Source: Fimenecus sp045531435
GTDB taxonomy: Bacteria; Bacillota; Clostridia; Oscillospirales; Acutalibacteraceae
Length of the DNA stretch: 46,002 nt
Direction: 5' to 3'
NCBI GenBank assembly: GCA_045531435.1
Contig: JAZSDZ010000025.1
Location: 1 to 46,002 of the forward strand
Shown: piece by piece, positions 15,021 to 23,387 of the stretch
How positions within the stretch are numbered: position 1 is the first letter of the stretch
How the letters are laid out: each line of letters opens with the position of its first letter
The notes under the pieces: generated by a model
What the model saw: only the letters and a program-made list of their open reading frames with translations
Told to the model about the DNA's origin: nothing
Database searches by the model: none
Position numbers and translations under genes: made by a program

Positions 15021-16856
15021 GTGAACGAAAAACTTAATATATTACGTGAAAAGTCAATGAAACTACCCTTGACTCCGGGTGTTTATATAATGAAGAACAA
15101 ACAAGGTATAATTATTTATATCGGAAAAGCGAAAAAGCTCAAAAATCGTGTCAGTCAGTATTTCGGTTCACAGAATAAACATACCATTAAAGTCCGTAAA
15201 ATGGTTGAAAATGTTGATGATTTTGACTACATTCTTACGGATTCAGAATTTGAAGCACTTGTCCTTGAGGCAAGTCTTATAAAACAGAATCAACCTAAGT
15301 ACAACATCCTTCTTAAAGATGACAAAGGATATAGTTATATAAAAGTCACAAATGAGCCTTACAGGAAAATATCAGCAGTTCTTCAGAAGGATGACGACAC
15401 AGCCGATTATATAGGTCCGTTTACAAGCTCATATTCTGTCAAACAATCTGTTGACGAGGCAAATAAAATCTTCAGATTGCCACAATGTAACAAATCTTTT
15501 CCACGAGATTTCAAAAAAGGCAGACCGTGTCTTAATTTTCATATAAATCGTTGTATGGGCGTCTGCACAGGAAAAATCTCTAAAAAGGAATATGACGAGG
15601 CTGTAAATGATGCACTTGATTTTCTAAATGGTGACATTACTAAAATAATTAAAGAATTGAAAGAAAAAATGAATGCCTGTGCTGAAAAACTTGAGTTTGA
15701 GAAAGCAGGTAAGTATCGTGACAGAATTCGTGCAATAGAAAATATGCAATCAAAGCAGAAGGTGGTTACAGAAACAGGTGACTCAAAAGATGTCTTTGCT
15801 GTTGCAGAAAATGAACACGATATTTGTATAACTGTACTGCGATATGATAAAGGCAGACTTTGTGACAGTGAGCACTTTTTCTTTGATTCAGAAAAAATGG
15901 TGGAAAATGTAAGATGTAATTTCCTTATTCAGTATTACGGAATGAACCGTGTAGTACCACAAAAGGTGTATGTTGACGAGTTGTTCGATGATATGGATTT
16001 GTTAAGTGAACATCTGACAGTTGTTCGTGGTAAAAAATGTACAGTAACAGTCCCACAAAGAGGTGGGGGACTTAAACTTGTCAATATGTGTCGTGAAAAT
16101 GCCTATGAGAAGTTAGCACAGAAAAAAGGCAGACAATCTTCTGAAATCAAATCATTAGAGGAACTCAAAACTCTTTTAGGACTTGACAAAACACCTGAAT
16201 ATATTGAATCTTACGATATTTCACATACAGGCGGTGAAGATAACGTTGCAGGTATGATTGTCTTCAAAAACGGAAAGCCATTGAAACGAGCATACCGAAC
16301 ATTCAATATTAAGTCTTTTGCAGGACAAGATGACTATGGCTCAATGCGAGAAGTCTTATCACGCCGTTTCGACGAATATTTTAAATGTAAGGATGAAAAT
16401 GCCACAGAAGGCTTTGGAAAGCTTCCTGATTTGATACTCCTTGACGGTGGTAAAGGGCAGGTAAGTGCAGTTAAAGATGTGCTGAATGAAAAGAATCTTC
16501 AAATTCCACTATTTGGTATGGTAAAGGATTCAAAGCATAAAACCCGTGCAATTACAGGTGATGGTGGAGAAATTGCAATAAACTCTACAAGAAGTGTATT
16601 TACTCTTGTATCCGAAATTCAGGAAGAAGTTCATCGTTTTTCAGTAGGATTTCATCATAAAAAACACACAAAACGAGGGCTTGAGCTTTCTCTTACAAAA
16701 ATCAATGGTATTGGTGAAGCAAAGGCAAAAGAACTTCTCAAAACATTTAAAACAATTAAGAATATAAAATCTGCTTCTGTTGAAGAATTACAGAATGTAA
16801 AAGGAATCAACAGACAACTTGCAGAAAACATATATAATTTTTATAGTGAGGAATAA
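15021..16856 (+). CDS. uvrC: Excinuclease ABC subunit UvrC
   Basis: A 611-residue nuclease of nucleotide excision repair that cuts on both sides of a lesion after UvrB loading. The N-terminal GIY-YIG domain has GVY (20-22) and YIG (33-35) and makes the 3' cut. The UVR motif lies near KLEFEKAGKYRDRIRAIE. The RNase H-like C-terminal half has YDISHTGGEDNVAGMIVF, and a helix-hairpin-helix pair ends the protein. The start is a GTG at 15021 behind TAGGTGAG. uvrA and uvrB are not in the window. Confidence 0.96.
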   Translation: MNEKLNILREKSMKLPLTPGVYIMKNKQGIIIYIGKAKKLKNRVSQYFGSQNKHTIKVRKMVENVDDFDYILTDSEFEALVLEASLIKQNQPKYNILLKDDKGYSYIKVTNEPYRKISAVLQKDDDTADYIGPFTSSYSVKQSVDEANKIFRLPQCNKSFPRDFKKGRPCLNFHINRCMGVCTGKISKKEYDEAVNDALDFLNGDITKIIKELKEKMNACAEKLEFEKAGKYRDRIRAIENMQSKQKVVTETGDSKDVFAVAENEHDICITVLRYDKGRLCDSEHFFFDSEKMVENVRCNFLIQYYGMNRVVPQKVYVDELFDDMDLLSEHLTVVRGKKCTVTVPQRGGGLKLVNMCRENAYEKLAQKKGRQSSEIKSLEELKTLLGLDKTPEYIESYDISHTGGEDNVAGMIVFKNGKPLKRAYRTFNIKSFAGQDDYGSMREVLSRRFDEYFKCKDENATEGFGKLPDLILLDGGKGQVSAVKDVLNEKNLQIPLFGMVKDSKHKTRAITGDGGEIAINSTRSVFTLVSEIQEEVHRFSVGFHHKKHTKRGLELSLTKINGIGEAKAKELLKTFKTIKNIKSASVEELQNVKGINRQLAENIYNFYSEE

Positions 16857-16858
16857 AA

Positions 16859-17518
16859 ATGATTGATACAATAATTTTTGATTTGGACGGAACACTTTTA
16901 AACACTCTTGAGGACCTTATGGATAGCGTAAACTATGCACTTGAAAGACAAGGATTTCCATTGAGACATTTAGAGGAAATCCGTTCATTTGTTGGTAATG
17001 GAATTCGTCTTTTAGTTGAAAGAGCAGTGCCACAGGAAATTGTTGGTACAGATACATTTGAAGTCTGCTTCAAGGATTTTAATGATTATTATAAGGTTCA
17101 TATGGAAGACAAAACTGCACCTTATGACGGCATTAACGAAATGCTTAAAAATATTAAAAAAGCAGGTTTTAAAACTGCTATTGTAACAAATAAGGTTGAC
17201 TATGCTGCGCAGGAATTGTGCAACAGATTATTTCCTGAAATTGACTTGGTTGTTGGTAGCGTTGACGACAGACCTAATAAACCTGCACCGGATGGTGTTT
17301 TTTATGCTCTCGACAAACTTAACAGTAAGGTTGAAAATACTGTTTTTGTAGGTGATGCTGATACGGATATTCTTACAGCAAAAAATGCAGGATTACCTTC
17401 TATCGGTGTGTTATGGGGCTTCCGTGACCGTGAGATTATTGAAAAAGAAGGTGCAGGATACATTGTTGAAACAGTAAGTGACCTTGAAAAACAACTTATC
17501 TGTTTAAAAAACTCCTGA
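16859..17518 (+). CDS. gph: HAD family hydrolase, phosphoglycolate phosphatase-like
   Basis: A 219-residue HAD phosphatase. Motif I is FDLDGTLLNT with D8 and D10, motif II is IVTNK, and motif IV is FVGDADTDILTAKNAG, with the alpha-helical cap between motifs I and II that marks the Gph/PGMB branch. The likely substrate is 2-phosphoglycolate, which arises from DNA 3'-ends during repair; that would suit its place 2 bases after uvrC, but the substrate cannot be read from sequence. Confidence 0.85.
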   Translation: MIDTIIFDLDGTLLNTLEDLMDSVNYALERQGFPLRHLEEIRSFVGNGIRLLVERAVPQEIVGTDTFEVCFKDFNDYYKVHMEDKTAPYDGINEMLKNIKKAGFKTAIVTNKVDYAAQELCNRLFPEIDLVVGSVDDRPNKPAPDGVFYALDKLNSKVENTVFVGDADTDILTAKNAGLPSIGVLWGFRDREIIEKEGAGYIVETVSDLEKQLICLKNS

Positions 17519-17543
17519 TTTTTCCATAATATTATTAAAAGAT

Positions 17544-17572
17544 TTGACAAATTAATGTAAAAATGAGATAAT
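17544..17572 (+). promoter_or_regulatory. Sigma-A promoter of rsmD-coaD
   Basis: TTGACA (17544-17549), 17 bases, GATAAT (17567-17572), about 32 bases before the rsmD start. Confidence 0.8.
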
Positions 17573-17604
17573 ATTTATATCTATTTACACAATGGAGCGA
17601 ATTT

Positions 17605-18144
17605 ATGAGAGTAATAACAGGCGAGGCTAGAGGAAGAAAACTCATAACTCTTGAGGGTGACAATGTCCGTCCTACTACAGACAAGGTAAAGGAAAGTCTT
17701 TTTAATATTATTCAGTTTGATGTTGAAGGTACAACGGTCCTTGATTTGTTTGCTGGTTCAGGTCAATTGGGTATTGAGGCTTTAAGTCGTGGTGCAAAGC
17801 ACTGTACATTTGTTGATTCATCAAATCGTTCAATTGATGTTGTAAGACAAAACCTTAAAACTGTGGGCTTTGAAAAAAGGGCAAGTGTGTTTTGTGGCGA
17901 CGGAAAAATGTATATAACACTCAGTCGTGATGTGTTTGATATTGCAATTCTTGATCCACCATACAATAAGAAAATACTTGATGATGTTTTGCCTGTGGTG
18001 GCAGAAAAAATGACTGATTATGGTGTAATTCTTTGTGAAAGCGAATTACGAGAGGAGTTACCTGGAACAGCAGGTGATTTTTCAAAAGACCGTGAATATA
18101 AGTATGGTAAAATAAAAATTACCACATACAGAAAGAATAAGTGA
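17605..18144 (+). CDS. rsmD: 16S rRNA (guanine966-N2)-methyltransferase RsmD
   Basis: A 179-residue class I methyltransferase. It begins MRVITGEARGRKL, with the family motif RPTTDKVKESLFNII, then the AdoMet-binding VLDLFAGSGQLGIEALSRGA and the catalytic LDPPYNKK near residue 116. The RBS is GGAGCGA. coaD overlaps or abuts its stop, the widespread rsmD-coaD pair. Confidence 0.95.
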   Translation: MRVITGEARGRKLITLEGDNVRPTTDKVKESLFNIIQFDVEGTTVLDLFAGSGQLGIEALSRGAKHCTFVDSSNRSIDVVRQNLKTVGFEKRASVFCGDGKMYITLSRDVFDIAILDPPYNKKILDDVLPVVAEKMTDYGVILCESELREELPGTAGDFSKDREYKYGKIKITTYRKNK

Positions 18145-18149
18145 AAACA

Positions 18150-18644
18150 ATGAAAACAGTTATTTGTCCGGGTAGTTTTGACCCGGTTACAAACGGACAT
18201 CTTGATATTATACGAAGAAGTTCAAAACTATTTGACCGCGTTATTGTGGTTGTTATGAAGAATCCTTCAAAAACAAACTTCTGCTTTTCCTATGAAGAAA
18301 GAGCAGACCTTATCAAGCGTTGCATAAGTGATTTTGATAATGTCGAGGTTGACATTTATGAGGGACTTCTTGCTGAATATGCAAAGCAGATGGGTGCTGT
18401 TGCGGTAGTAAAGGGTCTTCGTGCCGTGTCTGACTTTGAATATGAATTTCAGCAGGCACAAATGAACAAAAAACTCAACAATGAACTTGAGACAATTTTC
18501 ATTAACACAAGGGTTGAAAATCTTTATCTCAGTTCAAGCGCAGTGAAGCAAATTTGCGAATTAGGAGGGGACATAAGTGATTTTGTTCCTGAAATAATTT
18601 GTAAAGATATAGTAGAAAGAATTAAAAGAGGTGCAAGCAAATGA
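18150..18644 (+). CDS. coaD: Phosphopantetheine adenylyltransferase CoaD
   Basis: A 164-residue enzyme that joins 4'-phosphopantetheine and ATP to make dephospho-CoA, the fourth step of coenzyme A synthesis. Nucleotidyltransferase motifs: GSFDPVTNGHLDII (TNGH at 14-17) and the C-terminal YLSSSAVKQIC. The start is placed at the ATG giving MKTVICPGSFDP, the usual N-terminus; a GTG three codons earlier overlaps the rsmD stop. The stop overlaps the next start. Confidence 0.95.
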   Translation: MKTVICPGSFDPVTNGHLDIIRRSSKLFDRVIVVVMKNPSKTNFCFSYEERADLIKRCISDFDNVEVDIYEGLLAEYAKQMGAVAVVKGLRAVSDFEYEFQQAQMNKKLNNELETIFINTRVENLYLSSSAVKQICELGGDISDFVPEIICKDIVERIKRGASK

Positions 18645-19174
18645 CAGTAGAAAACTTACTTGACGAGATTGAGTCTATACTTGAGGAAGGAAAAACAGTT
18701 CCTTTTACAACTAACCTTTTAGTTGATGCACAGGCAATTAAGACAGCAATCGAAGATATAAGACTTAATATGCCTGATGAATTTGCTCAGGCAAGGAAAA
18801 TCGCATCTGAAAGAAAGGAAATCCTTACAGGTGCACAGGATAATGCTGACAAGATTATTGAACAGGCACATATAAGAGCAAAGGAAATTATTTCAGAAGA
18901 CGAAATCACAAGAGGTGCTGAGGTTCAGGCTGAAGAAATTATTCAGCAGGCAAGACAGACTGCAAATGACATTGTTGAACAGGCTCGTGCATCTGCAACT
19001 GAGCTTACTGAACAGGCAAGAAACTGGGCAAAGGAAATGCGTCAGAGTGCAAGTGACTATGTTGAAAGCATCGTAGCAGTTGCTGACGAAACTCTTACCA
19101 ATTCTGTTAATGAAATCCGTCGTGCTCGTCAACATCTTAAAACTGCATCACAGCCAAAGCATGTTGATGAATAA
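18641..19174 (+). CDS. Hendecad coiled-coil protein (DivIVA / F0 subunit b-like)
   Basis: A 177-residue, highly helical cytoplasmic protein. From about residue 67 it shows 11-residue repeats: ADKIIEQAHIR, AEEIIQQARQT, ANDIVEQARAS, ATELTEQARNW. This is the right-handed coiled-coil pattern seen in F0 subunit b and in DivIVA-family tails. Proteins like this are often labelled ATP synthase B-like and lie after coaD in Clostridia. There is no membrane helix, so it is not a real F0 subunit. It overlaps coaD by 4 bases, so it is in the rsmD-coaD operon. Function unknown. Confidence 0.75.
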   Translation: MTVENLLDEIESILEEGKTVPFTTNLLVDAQAIKTAIEDIRLNMPDEFAQARKIASERKEILTGAQDNADKIIEQAHIRAKEIISEDEITRGAEVQAEEIIQQARQTANDIVEQARASATELTEQARNWAKEMRQSASDYVESIVAVADETLTNSVNEIRRARQHLKTASQPKHVDE

Positions 19175-19200
19175 TATAGATATTTAATATCATAAGAATC

Positions 19201-19250
19201 ACACCTCGTAGCATATTTATATATATAAATTGTGTTCGAGGTGTTTGTTT
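19201..19250 (+). terminator. Terminator-like hairpin that covers the next ribosome site
   Basis: ACACCTCG (19201-19208) pairs with CGAGGTGT (19237-19244), followed by TTGTTT. Between the arms lies a 16-base perfect palindrome, ATTTATATATATAAAT (19215-19230). The right arm contains GAGGTG, the ribosome site for the ATG at 19251. It may end the rsmD operon, control the next gene, or both. Confidence 0.6.
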
Positions 19251-19724
19251 ATGTTTGTATATTCAGTAAAATCAAATCATATAAAATTCGCATTATTATT
19301 GTTTTTTATTGGTATGACGGTTATATCTTTGTCCATTCTTTCAAATGAAAGTACAGAAACCGGCGGTAAAAATGAAATAACCTTCATTGGAGAAACCAAT
19401 GAGGATAGAATGACTTTTATTTCCCATTATGGTTGGAAAGTAAATGAGGAACCTATTGAGGTAAGAGAAATTATAATTCCGACAGAATTTGACGATACAT
19501 ATAAAGCATATAATGATATTCAGAATTCTCAGGGTTTTGATTTGAATAAATTTGCAGGTAAGCGTGTAAAACGCTGGACTTATGTTGTTAAAAATTATAA
19601 CGGTTATGAAAATCAGGATTGCATACACGCTAATGTTTTAGTCTATGACGGGAAGGTGATTGGTGGAGATGTCTGCTCTGTCAGACTTGATGGTTTTATG
19701 CACGGATTCGACAAACCAAATTAA
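19251..19724 (+). CDS. DUF4830 domain protein, membrane-anchored
   Basis: A 157-residue protein with one N-terminal membrane segment (about residues 8-28) and an extracytoplasmic DUF4830 domain. The domain is recognised by FISHYGWKV, then IIIPTEFDDTYKAYNDIQNSQGFDL, KRWTYVVKNY and the end VIGGDVCSVRLDGFMHGF. The function of the family is unknown; it is common in Clostridia. The start ATG at 19251 is set by GAGGTG; a TTG upstream at 19230 has no ribosome site. The ribosome site is buried in a hairpin. It is 11 bases before the pseudouridine synthase gene and probably shares its transcript. Confidence 0.75.
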   Translation: MFVYSVKSNHIKFALLLFFIGMTVISLSILSNESTETGGKNEITFIGETNEDRMTFISHYGWKVNEEPIEVREIIIPTEFDDTYKAYNDIQNSQGFDLNKFAGKRVKRWTYVVKNYNGYENQDCIHANVLVYDGKVIGGDVCSVRLDGFMHGFDKPN

Positions 19725-19735
19725 AGGATAGCAAA

Positions 19736-20449
19736 ATGGAAAGAATTGATAAAATACTTGCTTCACAGGGGAAGCTTTCCCGTAAGGAAGTAAAAGAAAT
19801 GATGAAAAAAGGACGAATACTCCTTAACGGAACAGTTATAAAGGATAGTTCTGTAAAAATTGATGAGAATAAAGATGTTGTTTCAGTTGATGGGGTTCAG
19901 ATTACATTAAAAAAGCACATTTATATAATGCTTAATAAACCACAAGGCGTTGTTTCTGCAAGTGACAGCGAAAAGGATGAAACAGTTGTGAATTTAGTAC
20001 CTGATGAGTTGTACAGAAAAGGACTTTTCCCTGCAGGCAGACTTGATAAGGACACAACAGGCTTTGTGCTTATAACTGATGATGGTGATTTTGCCCATAG
20101 AATTCTATCACCTAAAAACCATATTTTTAAAACATATATTGCTGAGCTTCAGCATAAACTTTCAGAAAGTGACATAAAATCACTCGAAAATGGTATAACT
20201 CTTGGTGATGGAACTGTACTTAAAGAAGCGAAGGTAGAAATTGTTGAAGATTCGGACAAGCCGTTAGTTAAAATAATGATTTGTGAGGGTAAATATCATC
20301 AGGTTAAAAGGATGTTTGCAGCAACGGGAAACAAGGTTATGTCACTTCACCGTTTGAAAATGGGCGAATTGGAGCTGGATATTAATCTTAAACCCGGTGA
20401 ATGTCGTGAAATAACACCTGATGAGCTTGATTTGGTGGCAAAAAAATAA
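19736..20449 (+). CDS. Pseudouridine synthase, RsuA/RluB family
   Basis: A 237-residue RNA-modifying enzyme. The N-terminal S4 RNA-binding domain (about 1-60) begins MERIDKILASQGKLSRKEVK. The catalytic domain has AGRLDKDTTGFVLITDDG with the catalytic aspartate D104. The CEGKYHQVKRM motif near residue 185 is typical of the RsuA branch. The target is probably 16S U516, but RluB/RluE-type 23S specificity cannot be excluded by sequence alone. Confidence 0.88.
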   Translation: MERIDKILASQGKLSRKEVKEMMKKGRILLNGTVIKDSSVKIDENKDVVSVDGVQITLKKHIYIMLNKPQGVVSASDSEKDETVVNLVPDELYRKGLFPAGRLDKDTTGFVLITDDGDFAHRILSPKNHIFKTYIAELQHKLSESDIKSLENGITLGDGTVLKEAKVEIVEDSDKPLVKIMICEGKYHQVKRMFAATGNKVMSLHRLKMGELELDINLKPGECREITPDELDLVAKK

Positions 20450-20510
20450 AACTTTTAGTCAATTTTAACAAATAATTATTCACTTAAAAAATAACTAAAA
20501 TGCGAGTAAT

Positions 20511-20537
20511 ACACAAAAAAATTGAAAATTTTTGTGT
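20511..20537 (+). terminator. AT-rich hairpin after the pseudouridine synthase gene
   Basis: ACACAAAAA (20511-20519) pairs with TTTTTGTGT (20529-20537) around a 9-base loop, followed by AATTTGTTT. It is a weak candidate terminator in the 200-base gap 20450-20649, which otherwise holds only the promoter of the next gene. Confidence 0.4.
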
Positions 20538-20576
20538 AATTTGTTTGAATAAAGTTGGGAAATATCAAAAAATCAC

Positions 20577-20605
20577 TTGCAAAATGTGTTTTTATTGTGT
20601 AAAAT
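20577..20605 (+). promoter_or_regulatory. Sigma-A promoter of the PucR-type regulator
   Basis: TTGCAA (20577-20582), 17 bases, TAAAAT (20600-20605). The leader of about 40 bases ends with AAAGGTGG ahead of the ATG. Confidence 0.65.
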
Positions 20606-20649
20606 ACATAGTATTGTAATCGTGATTTTGTATAAAAGGTGGTATTACG

Positions 20650-21735
20650 ATGTCAAACAGATTATTTCAGGGTATAGTTCATCAGATGTCTGATGTTATT
20701 GAAAGAACATTTGGTGTTATTGATGAAACAGGCACTGTTATTTCATGTAGTGAATTAGGTCGTATTGGTGAAGTACAGTCAAATGCAGTTGCTGAAGTTT
20801 TTAATACTGATGAAAGCATTGTTATTGATGGTTGCACATATAAGGTGTTCAGTATGCATATGCATCCTTCTTATGCGGTTTTCGTAGAAGGTGACGACCA
20901 TATTGCTGACAGATATGTTGGTGTTCTTTCAATTTCACTTTCAACAATCAAACAGTACTATGATGAAAAATATGACCGTGGTAATTTTATTAAGAATATT
21001 ATTCTTGATAATATTCTTCCTGGTGATATTTATATTAAAGCAAGGGAACTTCATTTCAATAATGATGTTACTCGTGTTGTTCTTCTTATCAGAATTGCTG
21101 AAAAGAATGATGTTTCTGTATTTGATGTTATTCAGGACTTGTTCCCTGATAAATCAAAGGACTTTGTTATAAATATCAATGAAACTGATATTGCACTTGT
21201 GAAAGAAGTTAAGAGCGATATTGAACCAAAGGACCTTGAAAAACTTGCTCGTTCAATTGCCGATTCTCTCGGAACAGAATATTATACTCATGTTCTTGTT
21301 GGTATAGGTACTGCAATTGACAATATCAAGGATTTAGCTCGTTCTTATCGTGAAGCTCAGGTTTCGTTGGAAGTAGGTAAAGTTTTCGATACTGAAAAGA
21401 CAATCGTAAGCTATGAAAATCTTGGTATTGCAAGACTTATTTATCAGCTTCCGACAACTCTTTGTGAAATGTTCCTTCGTGAGATATTCAAGCGTGGCTC
21501 TATTGAAAGCCTTGACCACGAAACACTTTTCACAATCCAGAAATTCTTTGAAAACAATCTTAATGTTTCTGAAACATCAAGAAAACTCTTTGTTCACAGA
21601 AACACTCTCGTTTATCGTCTTGAGAAAATCAAGAAGCTTACAGGTCTTGACCTTCGTGAATTCGACGATGCAATCGTTTTCAAGGTTGCTTTGATGGTTA
21701 AGAAATACCTTGACGCAAACCCAATTAAATATTAA
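20650..21735 (+). CDS. PucR/CdaR-type transcriptional regulator
   Basis: A 361-residue regulator. The N-terminal part (about 1-110) looks like a small sensor domain similar to those of sugar-diacid regulators (FGVIDETGTVISCSELGRIG). The middle is a GGDEF-like CdaR domain (about 125-260; VGIGTAIDNIKDLARSYREAQVSL). The C-terminal PucR helix-turn-helix is NVSETSRKLFVHRNTLVYRLEKIKKLTGLDL, at about residues 310-345. Family members activate nearby genes in response to small molecules; the ligand here is unknown. Its own promoter precedes it and a shared terminator follows. Candidate targets are itself, the SCP2 gene or the hydrolase. Confidence 0.85.
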   Translation: MSNRLFQGIVHQMSDVIERTFGVIDETGTVISCSELGRIGEVQSNAVAEVFNTDESIVIDGCTYKVFSMHMHPSYAVFVEGDDHIADRYVGVLSISLSTIKQYYDEKYDRGNFIKNIILDNILPGDIYIKARELHFNNDVTRVVLLIRIAEKNDVSVFDVIQDLFPDKSKDFVININETDIALVKEVKSDIEPKDLEKLARSIADSLGTEYYTHVLVGIGTAIDNIKDLARSYREAQVSLEVGKVFDTEKTIVSYENLGIARLIYQLPTTLCEMFLREIFKRGSIESLDHETLFTIQKFFENNLNVSETSRKLFVHRNTLVYRLEKIKKLTGLDLREFDDAIVFKVALMVKKYLDANPIKY

Positions 21736-21747
21736 AATAAACCAATT

Positions 21748-21775
21748 TAGGCTCCCTCACAGAGGGAGCCTATTC
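21748..21775. terminator. Bidirectional terminator between the PucR-type and SCP2 genes
   Basis: TAGGCTCCCTC (21748-21758) and GAGGGAGCCTA (21762-21772) form a perfect 11-bp stem with a 3-base loop. A short T-containing tail lies on each side. It serves the two convergent genes. Confidence 0.8.
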
Positions 21776-21801
21776 TTGTGTCATATTTACTTTTGCAAAT
21801 C

Positions 21802-22125
21802 TTATTTCACAAGATTCATAACTGTAAGCACAGCGCCTGCGTCACCCTCAACTGTAACCTTACCCTTGTTGTATGCTTCGATTGGGTCGAGTTTGCCGTC
21901 AACAAGCTTCATAAGGTTTGTTGGGTTAACTGTAACAATAGCGTGTCTGTCATAGTATTCGTAAGGCTCGACATTTACATTGTGGTCTTTAACTTCGATA
22001 TAGAAAATACCATTTACATTCTTACCTTCAAGATTAATCTGTAAAGCAACAATGCCATCAACAGAAGATGCGTCTGCATCTGCAAACTTAGCCTTAACCT
22101 TCGCTACTACCTGTTCATATGTCAT
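21802..22125 (-). CDS. Stand-alone SCP2 sterol-carrier-like protein
   Basis: A 107-residue protein consisting only of an SCP2 fold: MTYEQVVAKVKAKFADADAS, a beta-rich middle (GIVALQINLEGKNVNGIFYIEV) and the hallmark end LVDGKLDPIEAYNKGKVTVEGDAGAVLTVMNLV. The fold holds a hydrophobic tunnel that binds lipids or acyl-CoA; the ligand in anaerobic Clostridia is unknown. The ATG at 22125 lies 8 bases after AAGGAG; an upstream in-frame GTG overlaps that site and is unlikely. It has its own promoter and converges on the PucR-type gene. Confidence 0.88.
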   Translation of the reverse strand: MTYEQVVAKVKAKFADADASSVDGIVALQINLEGKNVNGIFYIEVKDHNVNVEPYEYYDRHAIVTVNPTNLMKLVDGKLDPIEAYNKGKVTVEGDAGAVLTVMNLVK

Positions 22126-22155
22126 GGTTTTCACTCCTTGCTTTTATTTTTTCAT

Positions 22156-22184
22156 ATTTTATCATAAATAGCATTTCAATGCAA
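22156..22184 (-). promoter_or_regulatory. Sigma-A promoter of the SCP2 gene
   Basis: On the minus strand TTGCAT (22184-22179), 17 bases, TAAAAT (22161-22156) with TGA as extended -10. Confidence 0.65.
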
Positions 22185-22348
22185 ATCCTTAAACTGTAAA
22201 ATTTTATGTAAAATTATCTGAAAAATAAGCTGTATATGGTAGAATTTTTATTTTTATTTAATTATTTTATATAAAAAAATCAGTGAAAATAATATGTAAC
22301 TAGTAAACTCTACAAAAATAAAAAAATAATTTTTTTTGCAATTTTCTA
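22185..22348. other. AT-rich stretch between divergent promoters
   Basis: The gap between the SCP2 and hydrolase genes is about 318 bases (22126-22443). Apart from one promoter at each end I see no open frame with a ribosome site, no strong hairpin and no repeat. It is very AT-rich, with A- and T-runs that could bend the DNA. Confidence 0.5.
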
Positions 22349-22377
22349 ATGACAAAAAACTTAAATTGTAGTATAAT
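22349..22377 (+). promoter_or_regulatory. Sigma-A promoter of the hydrolase-miaB unit
   Basis: ATGACA (22349-22354), 17 bases, TATAAT (22372-22377), giving a leader of about 60 bases ending in AAGGGAGGAAAAACT. Confidence 0.65.
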
Positions 22378-22443
22378 TTAATTATTAATATGCAGAAGTA
22401 TGCACAAATGTATTAATAGCTTCTGTTCAAGGGAGGAAAAACT

Positions 22444-23385
22444 ATGGCATTGGTTAGAAAAGAGGCTTATTTCAACTCATCAAACGGACTTAACAAAATC
22501 AGAACTCTTATCTGGGAAGATGATGAATTGACACCTATCGGTATAATTCAGCTTACTCATGGCATGGCTGAACATATTGCAAGATATGACGAATTTGCGC
22601 GTTTCCTTGCATCAAATGGTTTTGTTGTTTGTGGTAATGACCATTTGGGTCACGGCAAGAGTATTGATGACCGTTATCAGATTGGTTATATGGGAGACTA
22701 CAATGGTGACAAGCGTCTTGTTGATGATATGCATATTCTCACAAAAATTATGAAAAAGAGAAACCCTGATATTCCATATTTCCTTTTTGGTCATTCAATG
22801 GGTTCATTCTGTGCAAGAGTATATTCTGTTCACTTTGGCAATGAGCTTGATGGTGTAATTCTCTGCGGTACAGGTGATATGCCTGACATTATCAATGCAG
22901 GTGTTGACCTTATCGATATGCTTGTCAGCAAATACGGTATTATGAGACGAGTTGACAAAATGGCAGAGATTATGAACAAAGGCTTCTCAATGTTAGGACC
23001 TGACAAGGATAATCCTCTTGCATGGCTTTCAGAAAATGCCGAAAACAGACTTAATTACTCAAACGACGAGCTTTGTGGCTTTACATACACTCTTGCAGGT
23101 TATCGTGATATCTACAATCTTATGCGTGAAGCATGTGACTCTGACTGGGCATTCAGAATTCCGAAGGAATTACCTGTAATGATTATTTCAGGTGCAAATG
23201 ACCCTGTTGGTATGAATGGAAAAGGAGTATTAGCAGTTGCTGATAGTCTTGTTTCTGCGGGTATCGAGCCAACAACAATCCTTTATCCCGGAATGAGACA
23301 CGAAATTCTTAATGAAACTGACAGAGATGTAGTTTATAAAGATGTTCTCTCATTCTTATTATCAATCTATACTAAGGAAGTATAA
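22444..23385 (+). CDS. Alpha/beta hydrolase (monoacylglycerol lipase-like)
   Basis: A 313-residue cytoplasmic hydrolase of the serine aminopeptidase S33 / lysophospholipase group. The oxyanion segment is LTHGMAEHIARYDEFA (about 38-53), the nucleophile is S118 in GHSMGS, the acid is the Asp in GANDPVGMNGKG (about 253), and the base is the His in GMRHEIL (about 286). All three are present. Likely substrates are monoacylglycerols or lysophospholipids. It has no signal peptide. miaB begins 2 bases after its stop, so both share a transcript, though no functional link is obvious. Confidence 0.85.
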   Translation: MALVRKEAYFNSSNGLNKIRTLIWEDDELTPIGIIQLTHGMAEHIARYDEFARFLASNGFVVCGNDHLGHGKSIDDRYQIGYMGDYNGDKRLVDDMHILTKIMKKRNPDIPYFLFGHSMGSFCARVYSVHFGNELDGVILCGTGDMPDIINAGVDLIDMLVSKYGIMRRVDKMAEIMNKGFSMLGPDKDNPLAWLSENAENRLNYSNDELCGFTYTLAGYRDIYNLMREACDSDWAFRIPKELPVMIISGANDPVGMNGKGVLAVADSLVSAGIEPTTILYPGMRHEILNETDRDVVYKDVLSFLLSIYTKEV

Positions 23386-23387
23386 TC

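Noticed and set aside
18641..19174. A true ATP synthase F0 subunit b
   Set aside because: There is no N-terminal membrane helix and no other ATP synthase gene nearby.
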